64,000 nucleotides of DNA from CAWUEX02 sp963921305 (GTDB lineage Bacteria; Pseudomonadota; Alphaproteobacteria; Rhodospirillales; Rhodospirillaceae), in NCBI GenBank assembly GCA_963921305.4, contig CAWUEX030000002.1, forward strand, positions 2,046,001 through 2,110,000, written 5' to 3'. The notes beneath the pieces were generated by a model. That model saw only the letters and a list, made by a program, of their open reading frames with translations. It was not told the origin of the DNA and did not search any database. Of the stretch, positions 25,969 through 34,086 are shown piece after piece; position 1 is the stretch's first letter, and each line of letters begins with the position of its first letter. The position numbers were made by a program, and so were the translations under genes.

Positions 25969-28020
25969 ATGCCTTATTCCATTGGTATTGATACAGGCGG
26001 CACTTTCACAGACGTGGTCGCCGTCGAGTCTGAAACGGGTCGGCAGTGGTTCGCCAAAGTGCCATCCACACCGGATGATCCTTCCATCGCCTTTATGGAT
26101 GCGTTGACGCGTATTCGGTCAGAAGCCGACATAGACGCGTCTGACGTTGCCCGCTTGTTTCACGGCACCACGGTCGCCACCAACGCGATTCTTGAACACA
26201 AAGGCGCGGTTGCGGGGCTTCTCACAACTGCCGGATTCCGTCATGTCCTTGAGATTGGTCGGCACGATGCGCCGCGCACCGAGAGCATCTTCACTTGGGT
26301 TAAGCCCGCACGTCCAATCCCACCCTGGCTCATCGGCGAGGTGGATGAACGCCTGGACATCCACGGCAACGTGGTGAGGCCTTTTGACACTCGGTCGTGT
26401 GAAACCGCCGTCAAACAGTTGATCGATGCTGGTGTAGAATCCATCGCCATCTGCTTTTTACATGCCTATGTCAGCGACGCGCATGAGCGCGCGGCGTCGG
26501 AGATTGTGAAAGCCCTTGCGCCTGACCTCCCCATTGCGTTGTCCAGTGATGTCCTTCCCACCTATCGCGAATATGAGCGATCGATGGCCACGGTCATAGA
26601 CGCCTATCTTTTACCCAAAGTTGGCCGTTATACGGCACGACTGACTGACAGGCTTAAACGTGAAGCGATGACTTGCCCCTTCTACATCATGAAGTCAAAC
26701 GGCGGCGTCGCGTCCGCAGAGTCCGCTGCTGGCCACCCTGCAGAGCTGGCCATGTCGGGATTGGCGGCAGGTGCAATTGGTGCCACCTACATCGGAGATG
26801 CAACCGGTTATAATAACTTGATTACGATTGATGTCGGAGGCACAAGCGCTGATGTGTGTTTGGTTGCTGAAGGCCAGACAGCGCTGACCGTTGAGAATCA
26901 GATTGGTGGTTTTCCCCTCAATGTACCCATGGTCGATATTCAGACTCTTGGCGCTGGTGGCGGCAGTATTGCTGCCGTCACGCCTGGTGGCGCGCTAACA
27001 GTAGGTCCAAAGTCCGCCGGTGCTGTTCCCGGACCGGCGTGTTATGGCAAAGGCGGCAAAGACCCAACGGTCACTGATGCCAACCTGGTCCTCGGTCGTG
27101 CCCAAGACTCCCTGGCGGGAGGCGTTGTCACTTTGGACCGGGACAAAGCGCGACAGGCAGTTGCTCAGCACCTTGCGGAACCACTAGGGCTGTCCGTCGA
27201 AGCGGCGGCAGCTGGCGTGATTGAAATCTTGGACAACAACATGGCCGCGGCCATGCGTATGGTTTCCATTGAAAAAGGGTATGACCCGAGAGATTTCGCA
27301 ATCCTCGCCTTTGGCGGGGCGGGGCCCTTGCACGCTGGCAGGCTCGCTGAGCTCATGGGTGTGCCAAGGATTATTGTCCCACCGGCACCCGGCGTAGTCG
27401 CGGCGCTCGGCCTGATGGCAACGGACCTTAAGAACGAATATGTCCAAGCGTGTGTCCAGAAGCCGCCTGATTATGATCTGGAGAGGCTCAACACCGTACT
27501 ATCTCAACTGGACAGGCAGGCAGCAGCATGGCTTAACAAAGAAGGAGTTCCTGAGTCGTCCAGAGATATCACCCGCCGCGCTGATCTAAGATATGCGCGC
27601 CAAGGATTCGAGTTGGCAGTGGACGTTCCGGACGGAACTCTAGACTCCGAGTCTCTTATGTCTGTTGTCAATGCCTTCCACCGAACGCACGAGCAGTTGT
27701 ACACCTACGCGGCACCAGACGCGCCGGTCGAGATCGTCAATCTTCGTGTCACTGCCATCGGGCGACTGGACAAGCCGGACTTTCAAAAGCTGGAACCAGG
27801 GCAGGGGGTTGATGATGCGCTCATCGGCGCGCGCAACGTTTGGTTGGCTGATTCAGAAGGGTTTACTGAATGTCCCGTCTACGAACGTTCACGACTTGGC
27901 GCCGGTGACACCATAGAGGGTCCGGCCATTGTTGAGCAGTTAGACAGCACGACTCTGATTCTCGCGGGTCACAAGGCCGAGGTGCATGACTCGGGCAGCA
28001 TCATAATCACTGTTACCTAA
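25969..28020 (+). CDS. Hydantoinase A/oxoprolinase family (HyuA-like) ATPase subunit
   Basis: A 683-residue partner of the HyuB protein. An actin/Hsp70-type ATPase core: phosphate 1 motif IGIDTGGTFTDVVAVE at residues 4-19, FHGTTVATNAILE, and phosphate 2 motif TIDVGGTSADVCLV near 285, then GAGGGSIAAV and AILAFGGAGPLHAG. The C-terminal domain (about 500-683) is typical of N-methylhydantoinase and acetophenone carboxylase alpha subunits. The gene order hyuB-hyuA is the reverse of some characterised operons. ATP hydrolysis would drive ring opening or carboxylation. The third alpha/beta-hydrolase-fold gene follows 24 bp downstream. Confidence 0.94.
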   Translation: MPYSIGIDTGGTFTDVVAVESETGRQWFAKVPSTPDDPSIAFMDALTRIRSEADIDASDVARLFHGTTVATNAILEHKGAVAGLLTTAGFRHVLEIGRHDAPRTESIFTWVKPARPIPPWLIGEVDERLDIHGNVVRPFDTRSCETAVKQLIDAGVESIAICFLHAYVSDAHERAASEIVKALAPDLPIALSSDVLPTYREYERSMATVIDAYLLPKVGRYTARLTDRLKREAMTCPFYIMKSNGGVASAESAAGHPAELAMSGLAAGAIGATYIGDATGYNNLITIDVGGTSADVCLVAEGQTALTVENQIGGFPLNVPMVDIQTLGAGGGSIAAVTPGGALTVGPKSAGAVPGPACYGKGGKDPTVTDANLVLGRAQDSLAGGVVTLDRDKARQAVAQHLAEPLGLSVEAAAAGVIEILDNNMAAAMRMVSIEKGYDPRDFAILAFGGAGPLHAGRLAELMGVPRIIVPPAPGVVAALGLMATDLKNEYVQACVQKPPDYDLERLNTVLSQLDRQAAAWLNKEGVPESSRDITRRADLRYARQGFELAVDVPDGTLDSESLMSVVNAFHRTHEQLYTYAAPDAPVEIVNLRVTAIGRLDKPDFQKLEPGQGVDDALIGARNVWLADSEGFTECPVYERSRLGAGDTIEGPAIVEQLDSTTLILAGHKAEVHDSGSIIITVT

Positions 28021-28044
28021 AAGGATTTGAAAGCCAGGACAATC

Positions 28045-28875
28045 ATGCCGACTGCAAACATCAACGACCACACCATGTACTACGAGGTCCATGGCGACGG
28101 ACCGCCGGTTCTGTGTATGACCGGCTGGGGCACCATCTGCCACGGGCGCTCTGTGTTCTTGCCAGAGAGTCTGAGGGGTGGTGACTATCAGGTCATACTC
28201 TTTGACCATCGTGGCGTGGGGGAGTCCGAAGACGTTGCCGACATTCCCCATTCCACCGACTTGTACGCCGAAGATGCAGTCGGTTTGTTAAATTACCTCG
28301 ACGTCGACAAGGTGCATGTGGTCGGTATGGGTGGTATGGGCGGCCTCATCGGACAGAAACTGGCAATCAATCATCATGACCGCGTCGCCAGCTTGGCCAT
28401 GTTTGGCGCCTGGGCCAAGGCTGACACGTATCTAGCCGATCAGTTGAGGCTGCTGGATATGTTGCATGAGAAAATTGGCTTTGAGGCTTATCAGATGTGC
28501 GCGGCTCTCTTCTGCTATACGCCGGAGCATTACAACGCAAATCGCGATAGTATCGTCAGCCCCAAAGGGCCGTGGCAAATGTTGAGAGATAATCAAGCGG
28601 TCCACGCGAAATTCATCAAAGCCTGTTTGGACCACGATACAATCTCAGATCTACGTCGCATCGATCAACCGACTCTTCTTGCATTTGGCGGGGTTGAAGA
28701 CTTGATGACTGGTGACCGCATCGGCCAAGTCATGAAAACAGGTATACCCCATGCTGAATACGCTATTGTCGAAGGTGCGCCCCATGCACACCAGGCGTAC
28801 CCTGAAGCGGAGCGGGCGTTGAGCGATATGATCGATAGATTCTTAAAAAGGCAGTTGAGCAAATCGGTGGACTAG
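28045..28875 (+). CDS. Alpha/beta-hydrolase-fold protein with serine-less elbow
   Basis: 276 residues from ATG 28045 (CCAGGA 7-12 nt upstream; a TTG 18 bp earlier is less likely). Seen: GPPVLCMTGWGT oxyanion region, ILFDHRGVGESED, and an elbow reading VVGMGGMGGLIGQ where canonical proteins have G-H-S-M-G-G, so Gly stands in the nucleophile place. The C-terminal catalytic His is kept in EGAPHAHQAYPE. Third gene of the hyuB-hyuA operon, so it presumably acts on or binds the product of the hydantoinase-type complex. It is not closely similar to the tandem pair at 10548-12264, which lost the nucleophile differently. Confidence 0.82.
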   Translation: MPTANINDHTMYYEVHGDGPPVLCMTGWGTICHGRSVFLPESLRGGDYQVILFDHRGVGESEDVADIPHSTDLYAEDAVGLLNYLDVDKVHVVGMGGMGGLIGQKLAINHHDRVASLAMFGAWAKADTYLADQLRLLDMLHEKIGFEAYQMCAALFCYTPEHYNANRDSIVSPKGPWQMLRDNQAVHAKFIKACLDHDTISDLRRIDQPTLLAFGGVEDLMTGDRIGQVMKTGIPHAEYAIVEGAPHAHQAYPEAERALSDMIDRFLKRQLSKSVD

Positions 28876-29046
28876 ATTGGCTGTTCCGCTGACAGTGCGT
28901 TTCGCAATGACTCGCTAACATCAAAGAGCAGTCATGAAGCATACAAATGCGGAAAGACAGCTCATGTCTGCTGTTACGACTTGAGCTGCTGATTTACTTG
29001 GTCGGATAAGGATGACTATGGCTGCGCCGGTTCGCTGCAGACTGGT

Positions 29047-29121
29047 TGGCTGGGGCGGCAGGATTCGAACCTGCGAATGCCGATACCAAAAACCGGTGCC
29101 TTACCGCTTGGCCACGCCCCA
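29047..29121 (-). tRNA. tRNA-Gln (anticodon TTG)
   Basis: Minus strand. Acceptor stem TGGGGCG pairs perfectly with CGCCCCA. The anticodon stem CCGGT/ATCGG (one G-T pair) holds loop TTTTGGT with anticodon TTG, and the T-arm contains GGTTCGAATCC. Discriminator G is followed by a genome-encoded CCA (29047-29049). It lies alone between the accessory block on its 3' side and the DsbD-like gene on its 5' side. Confidence 0.96.
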
Positions 29122-29239
29122 CCAATGAATGGCCGGACCATAAGGGAAACGGCAGAGCGCTGCAACGCTTAACCGGCACGCCATAAAATGTTGTTTCGAA
29201 AAGATAAAATGTCCGAAAGACGCCTGCTGAGCGAAGCCT

Positions 29240-31351
29240 TTAAAGCGCGTTCAAGGCGGAGACAAAGGCATCCGGCGTCAGGATTTGGGGCTGCACCCGC
29301 GCCTCGCCCGCGCGGTCATACAACACATAGAGCGGCACGCCGGACCGTCCGAACGAGTCCAGCGCCGCGGTGATTGCAGGGTCGCGGTTGGTCCAGTCCG
29401 CTTTCATGTATACCACACCGTTTCCGGCTAAGGCCTCGCGGACGTCGTCGGACGAAATTACCGCCCGCTCGTTGACAAGACAGGTGATGCACCACGCCGC
29501 CGTGAAGTTGACGAACACGGGCGTTCCGTCCGCCTGGTGTTGGGCAATCCGCTCCGGCGAGTAAGGCTCCCACGCTGCCGTGCCGCTCGCCTGGACCGAG
29601 GCAGCTCCCGCGGACATAGGTTGAGGGATTGTCGCAAACCCGATGGCGCCGAGAATGGCGACGGCGGTGAGCCCAAGAGAGACCGGCGATGCGCCATCTG
29701 CCGACGCCGCCCGGCCATACAGCCAAGCTGCGAAAGACACACAAATCAGTCCGGCCAGGGTGGCGGCGAGCCCCATGGGGTCGACCTGTTGCGCGACCAC
29801 CCACACCAGCCACGCTGCAGCGCCGTACATCGGGAAAGCGAGAACCTGCTTGAACGTCTCCATCCAAGCGCCCGGTTTCGGCAATCGCCGCGCCAGCGCG
29901 GGAATGAACCCGATCAGCAGGAACGGTGCGGCAAGTCCCAGGGCGAGGGCTTCGAACACGAGGAACACCACGATGGCGGGCTGGGTGAGGGCGAAACCGA
30001 TCGCCGGGGCCATGAACGGTGCGGTGCACGGTGTTGCCACCACGGCGGCCAGCACACCAGTGAGGAAGGAGCCGAGCGGTCCGTCGCTGCGCACCCAGCC
30101 GGAACCCGCGCCCATCAAGCCCGTGCCGATGTTGAACACGCCTGAGAGGCTGAGTCCGACTGCGAGCATAAGGAAGGCGAGCACGGACACGAAGCCCGGC
30201 GACTGCAGCTGGAAGCCCCAGCCAAGACTTTCGCCCCCAGCTTTTAAAGCCAGCAGTGCGGCCACCAGCACACCGAACGAAGCCATCACGCCGGCGGTGT
30301 AGGCCAGGGCATCGCGCTTGGCGGCGGCACCGGTCTCGCCGTGTTTAACCAGCGCGAGCGCTTTGATCGACAAAACAGGCAGGACACAGGGCATGAGATT
30401 GAGGAGAAGGCCGCCGATCAACGCAAACAAGACGGCGGCAACGAGAGTGAGTTCTGGTGTTGCACTTGCTGCAGTGGACGCATTGCTAAGTTGATCCGAC
30501 GGTGCGCCGACGGTAAAGGGCGCGTTTTCAAATGCGACCGCGGTGGTTGCGTTTTCGCCGATGACTTTGATCAAACCGCCCAGCGTCTCTTCGTATTCGG
30601 GATCGGGGACGGTGGCGACTTCGATGCGGAAGCCGGCATCCGTCTTGGAAACCTGTTGTTCCGCGACGTTATCCATCAGGTACGTCGGGTAGGGGAATAA
30701 AACGATGTCGCCGGCTGGTGCGTCGGCCCACTCAACGTCGACAGTCAATTTTTCGTCGGACAGCGACGCCTGAACCAGACCGGGCACGGGGTCCGGCAAT
30801 GTTTCAGCAACACTGAGAAGGTGGCCGCCGTCAAGTGTTGACGCCAGTGGTGCCGACGGACTGATCTCGATCGGCAGGGAGAACGACCCATCTTCGGGAA
30901 TACAGATATCGGCGCACACCAGCCAAGTCGAGCGGGCCGCGATGACGGCATTGCCGGCTGGCGCATCTGCGCTGACTGACAACCGCGCCAAGAGAGTAAC
31001 TTCGTCGCTATAGCCGAAGTTCATCAGCGGGCCGTAAGGCTGCCGCTCCGGCGCCGGCCACTGGATCGGCCCGATGTCCATGCCGGGCGGCAGTTGCCAG
31101 TCGATCGTCGTCGGCAAACCGGAATCACCCGGATTGATCCAGTAGGTATGCCAACCTTCCGCCATCTCAAGTTTGAGGCCCACCCAAACGGTTTCACCCG
31201 GACGCAGCGCAGGCCGCTCGGTGAGCAGGGTCGCGGTCACGCGCTCGGTGCGCACCTGATCCTGAGCGAAGACGGCGCCACTGCCGAGGCCGGCCAACAC
31301 ACCTGCGACAACAACGCCACTGGTGATGAACTTGGTAAGGAGCTTGATCAT
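29240..31351 (-). CDS. DsbD/ScsB-like protein-disulfide reductase
   Basis: About 703 residues from ATG 31351, chosen because it gives a clean signal peptide (MIKLLTKFITSGVVVAG...VFAQ); an upstream ATG at 31387 exists. Layout: periplasmic N-terminal domain with the redox pair in LVCADICIPEDGSF (about residue 150), a central eight-helix electron-transfer domain starting at LIGGLLLNLMPCVLPVLS (about 325) with partner Cys in VVATPCTAPFMAP, and a C-terminal thioredoxin domain with AAWCITCLVNE. It passes electrons from cytosolic thioredoxin to periplasmic or exported thiol proteins. Transcribed toward the tRNA-Gln gene. A TlpA-like thioredoxin at 42107 is a plausible recipient. Confidence 0.92.
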   Translation of the reverse strand: MIKLLTKFITSGVVVAGVLAGLGSGAVFAQDQVRTERVTATLLTERPALRPGETVWVGLKLEMAEGWHTYWINPGDSGLPTTIDWQLPPGMDIGPIQWPAPERQPYGPLMNFGYSDEVTLLARLSVSADAPAGNAVIAARSTWLVCADICIPEDGSFSLPIEISPSAPLASTLDGGHLLSVAETLPDPVPGLVQASLSDEKLTVDVEWADAPAGDIVLFPYPTYLMDNVAEQQVSKTDAGFRIEVATVPDPEYEETLGGLIKVIGENATTAVAFENAPFTVGAPSDQLSNASTAASATPELTLVAAVLFALIGGLLLNLMPCVLPVLSIKALALVKHGETGAAAKRDALAYTAGVMASFGVLVAALLALKAGGESLGWGFQLQSPGFVSVLAFLMLAVGLSLSGVFNIGTGLMGAGSGWVRSDGPLGSFLTGVLAAVVATPCTAPFMAPAIGFALTQPAIVVFLVFEALALGLAAPFLLIGFIPALARRLPKPGAWMETFKQVLAFPMYGAAAWLVWVVAQQVDPMGLAATLAGLICVSFAAWLYGRAASADGASPVSLGLTAVAILGAIGFATIPQPMSAGAASVQASGTAAWEPYSPERIAQHQADGTPVFVNFTAAWCITCLVNERAVISSDDVREALAGNGVVYMKADWTNRDPAITAALDSFGRSGVPLYVLYDRAGEARVQPQILTPDAFVSALNAL

Positions 31352-31430
31352 GGGGCGGGACTTTAGCGCTCTCCGGCCTAAATTCAAATCACGACGGCGG
31401 GAGCCCGCAGTAAGAATAGCGCCTGATTCC

Positions 31431-32300
31431 TTAGCGTTTCAGGGCAGAAACGCGAATCCACCAGGCCGGGTAGGCGTCTGCGAGAACTGTGGCCCCGTGG
31501 TCCGCATCGGCCTGGCTGGCGAATAGGCCGAAGCAGGTGGCGCCTGACCCGCTCATACGGGCAGCCGCGCAATTCTTCAGATCACCGAGGGCGGCAAGCG
31601 TCCTGCCGATATCCGGTGCGATTGAAATTGCGGCCCCGGTCAGACTGTTTTGTCGCACCCTGAGAAACTCGATCAGCGCTGAGAAATCACTCAGGTCCGG
31701 AATGTCAGCGGTTCCGGTACAGAAGTCTCCGGGAAAGGCGGCAAACACATCTTTGGTCGGGACGCTGACGCCGGGATTCGCCAGAAGCACCCAGGCAGGT
31801 GGCAGCTGGACCGGACCGGACACCTGCTCCCCAATTCCACGCATCATGGCGGCCTGACCGAAACGGCACACCGGGACATCCGCACCGAGTTCAAACGCCA
31901 AAGCGTCATCGCTTGGAGCGGGCTGATCATTTTTCGCCCACAGGGTCATGCAGGCGTCAACGGTTGCCGCTGCATCGGCGGAGCCGCCGCCCAGCCCTGC
32001 GGCCAAGGGAATGCGTTTTTCAAGTGCGATCGCCACGCCATCCGTCGTGTTCAAATGCCGTTGAACCAGTCGAGCGGCTTTGACGGCAAGGTTGGACTCA
32101 TCGCCGGTCAAGGCGCTGGCTTCGGGCCCTCTTACGTCCAGCGCAACTTCAGATGCGGGTGAGAACGTGAGATGGTCCTCGATATCTGTAAACGCGACCA
32201 AAGACTCAAGTGTGTGGTAGCCGTCACTGCGCCGGCCGGTCACCTCGAGTGTTAGATTGATCTTTGCCGCGGCGGCCCGCGTCAGCGCAGGCGCGGTCAT
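31431..32300 (-). CDS. ispE: 4-diphosphocytidyl-2-C-methyl-D-erythritol kinase
   Basis: 289 residues, the usual length. The GHMP kinase layout is seen: AAAKINLTLEVTGRRSDGYH at the start, the ATP loop PLAAGLGGGSADAAAT near residue 95, and the C-terminal MSGSGATCFGLF. It phosphorylates CDP-ME in the cytosolic MEP pathway to isoprenoid precursors. It starts 6 bp after the stop of the TPR-protein gene, so the two form one transcription unit; this pairing is common in alphaproteobacteria (recollection). Confidence 0.97.
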   Translation of the reverse strand: MTAPALTRAAAAKINLTLEVTGRRSDGYHTLESLVAFTDIEDHLTFSPASEVALDVRGPEASALTGDESNLAVKAARLVQRHLNTTDGVAIALEKRIPLAAGLGGGSADAAATVDACMTLWAKNDQPAPSDDALAFELGADVPVCRFGQAAMMRGIGEQVSGPVQLPPAWVLLANPGVSVPTKDVFAAFPGDFCTGTADIPDLSDFSALIEFLRVRQNSLTGAAISIAPDIGRTLAALGDLKNCAAARMSGSGATCFGLFASQADADHGATVLADAYPAWWIRVSALKR

Positions 32301-32306
32301 GGGAGC

Positions 32307-33998
32307 TTAATTTCGCGCCAGGCCGCGTTGCAGCTTGGTGCGGATTTCTTCCGACTGATCTTCATCCGGATCCATTGCCAGAGCTCGCCGCCACTGGAAA
32401 CGGGCTTCGGTTTCACGGCCAACTTTCCAGTAGGCGTCGCCCAGGTGTTCGTTGATCGTTGGGTCGGAGGGCTCGATCGATACCGCGCGTTCAAGATGGA
32501 CCACGGCCTCTTGATACTCGCCCATGAGATACATTGCCCAGCCCAGGCTGTCGGTGATGAAACCATCTTCGGGATGCTGGTCCGCCGCCATTTCGATCAT
32601 GCGCCGCGCTTCGCGGATGTTTTCTCCCCGGTCAAGCCAAGAGTATCCCAGATAGTTCAACACCTGCGCCTGCTCCGGATTGATCTGCAACGCTTCCTTA
32701 AAGTCCCGTTCGGCCCGGTCCCACATTTTTGAGCGTTCAAGGGCCATGCCGCGTGAGTAATACACCGCCCAGCTGGTTGGCCGGCCGTTCGGATATCGTG
32801 CGAACGCGCGGTCATAGACATCGACGGCTTCTTCAAACCGCTCCTTGTTGCGCAGAATGTCGCCCAGCGAAATGAGGGGTTCGGGCAATCCCGGAAACGC
32901 GCGGGCCAAATTTTCCAGTGACGACACGGCCTCTTCGGTTTGCCCGATGCGATCAAGGTACTCGGCCAAACGTATGCGCGCGATCAGGTAGCCCGGATCA
33001 CTTTTAGGGATGTCCCGCAGGATATTGACCGCCATTTGATGTTGTCCGCTGGCGGCGAAAACATCTGCCAGGTCGCGTCTCAGCATGTCGAGGTCTGGGT
33101 TGAGGTAGAGAGCCAGATTGGCGAACACCAGGGCAAACTGCAGCCCGGAGGACCGCCGTGCTGTGGCGACGCGGATGCGGGTCATGGCGTAGAGCGCCTC
33201 AGCCATCCCGGCCTGCGCTGTCAGCTGCGAGCGCGATGCATCGGAATCTTCGAACCTCTCAAGATATCCTTGCCAGGGTGGCGATGGATTGCGCGCTTCA
33301 CGGTATCGGGCGACTGTCTCACGCGCCTCGTCGCTTTGACCCAGACGATGCAGACCATCGGTCACCAGCCGCAGCATATAGAGCGGAAGCTTGTCAGCGC
33401 TTTGCGCGAGGGCGCGGTAGTAAACAAGCGCTGCCTCGTCACGGCCGTAATACTCATTCAGCAGCGCGGACATCGACGCTGTTAATTCACGCAGTTCCTC
33501 CCGGCCTTCGTAAGGCGCCAGAGCCGCGAGAGATTCTGTGTGGGTCTGAACGGGCGCCCGCGCCCAGGCGCGGATAAGGGGCATAAACACATCGAGCGAA
33601 TTGCGGCCCGAAATACTGCCAATCACCTCCTGGGCGCTGAGGAAGCGTCCTTCCGAATAATCTGTAATCGCCACAAGAAGTGGCGCCAGGGCGAGGCCTG
33701 GCCGGTCAGCAAAGGCGGCTTCCGCGTAGGGCCGGGCGCCGTCAATGTCGCCGGCCTGGGCCTTCTGGAAATAGGCCATCAGCTGCATCGACCGGTTGCC
33801 CGGGTCGATCTTCAGGACCTCATCGATGTAGCGGGACGCGGTGACGGGATCGTCGTCGGCCTGGGCATGACGGGCGGACAAATAGGCGGCGGCCAACCCG
33901 CTTGGCGGCGTGTCGGCCCAGGCGGCGCCCCACGACGTCGCCAGACCGGCGGCGAGCAGGGCCAAAGAAGCGAGGCGTTTCAACATGCCCCGTATCAT
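32307..33998 (-). CDS. Exported TPR-repeat protein
   Basis: 563 residues. An N-terminal signal sequence (MLKRLASLALLAAGLATSWG, internal ATG about residue 5) ends near AWA. The rest is a solenoid of tetratricopeptide repeats; clear TPR consensus units appear at about 390-520 (for example INPEQAQVLNYLGYSWLDRG and YQEAVVHLERAVSIEPSDP). It probably acts as a periplasmic or outer-membrane-associated scaffold. No enzyme domain is seen. Coupled to ispE downstream and convergent with nothing; ETF-QO lies upstream on the same strand. A specific role cannot be given. Confidence 0.9.
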   Translation of the reverse strand: MIRGMLKRLASLALLAAGLATSWGAAWADTPPSGLAAAYLSARHAQADDDPVTASRYIDEVLKIDPGNRSMQLMAYFQKAQAGDIDGARPYAEAAFADRPGLALAPLLVAITDYSEGRFLSAQEVIGSISGRNSLDVFMPLIRAWARAPVQTHTESLAALAPYEGREELRELTASMSALLNEYYGRDEAALVYYRALAQSADKLPLYMLRLVTDGLHRLGQSDEARETVARYREARNPSPPWQGYLERFEDSDASRSQLTAQAGMAEALYAMTRIRVATARRSSGLQFALVFANLALYLNPDLDMLRRDLADVFAASGQHQMAVNILRDIPKSDPGYLIARIRLAEYLDRIGQTEEAVSSLENLARAFPGLPEPLISLGDILRNKERFEEAVDVYDRAFARYPNGRPTSWAVYYSRGMALERSKMWDRAERDFKEALQINPEQAQVLNYLGYSWLDRGENIREARRMIEMAADQHPEDGFITDSLGWAMYLMGEYQEAVVHLERAVSIEPSDPTINEHLGDAYWKVGRETEARFQWRRALAMDPDEDQSEEIRTKLQRGLARN

Positions 33999-34086
33999 AA
34001 CGGTCTCCGGGGCTTAGGAAAAACCCCAATCGTCCAGCGGTAATCACACCTGCGTCACCCTCCCAGACTTACGGCAGGGCAGCGGG

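Noticed and set aside
28876..29046. Integrase or direct repeat of the tRNA-Gln 3' end marking an island junction
   Set aside because: No integrase frame and no copy of the tRNA 3' sequence were found in the gap or elsewhere in the window.
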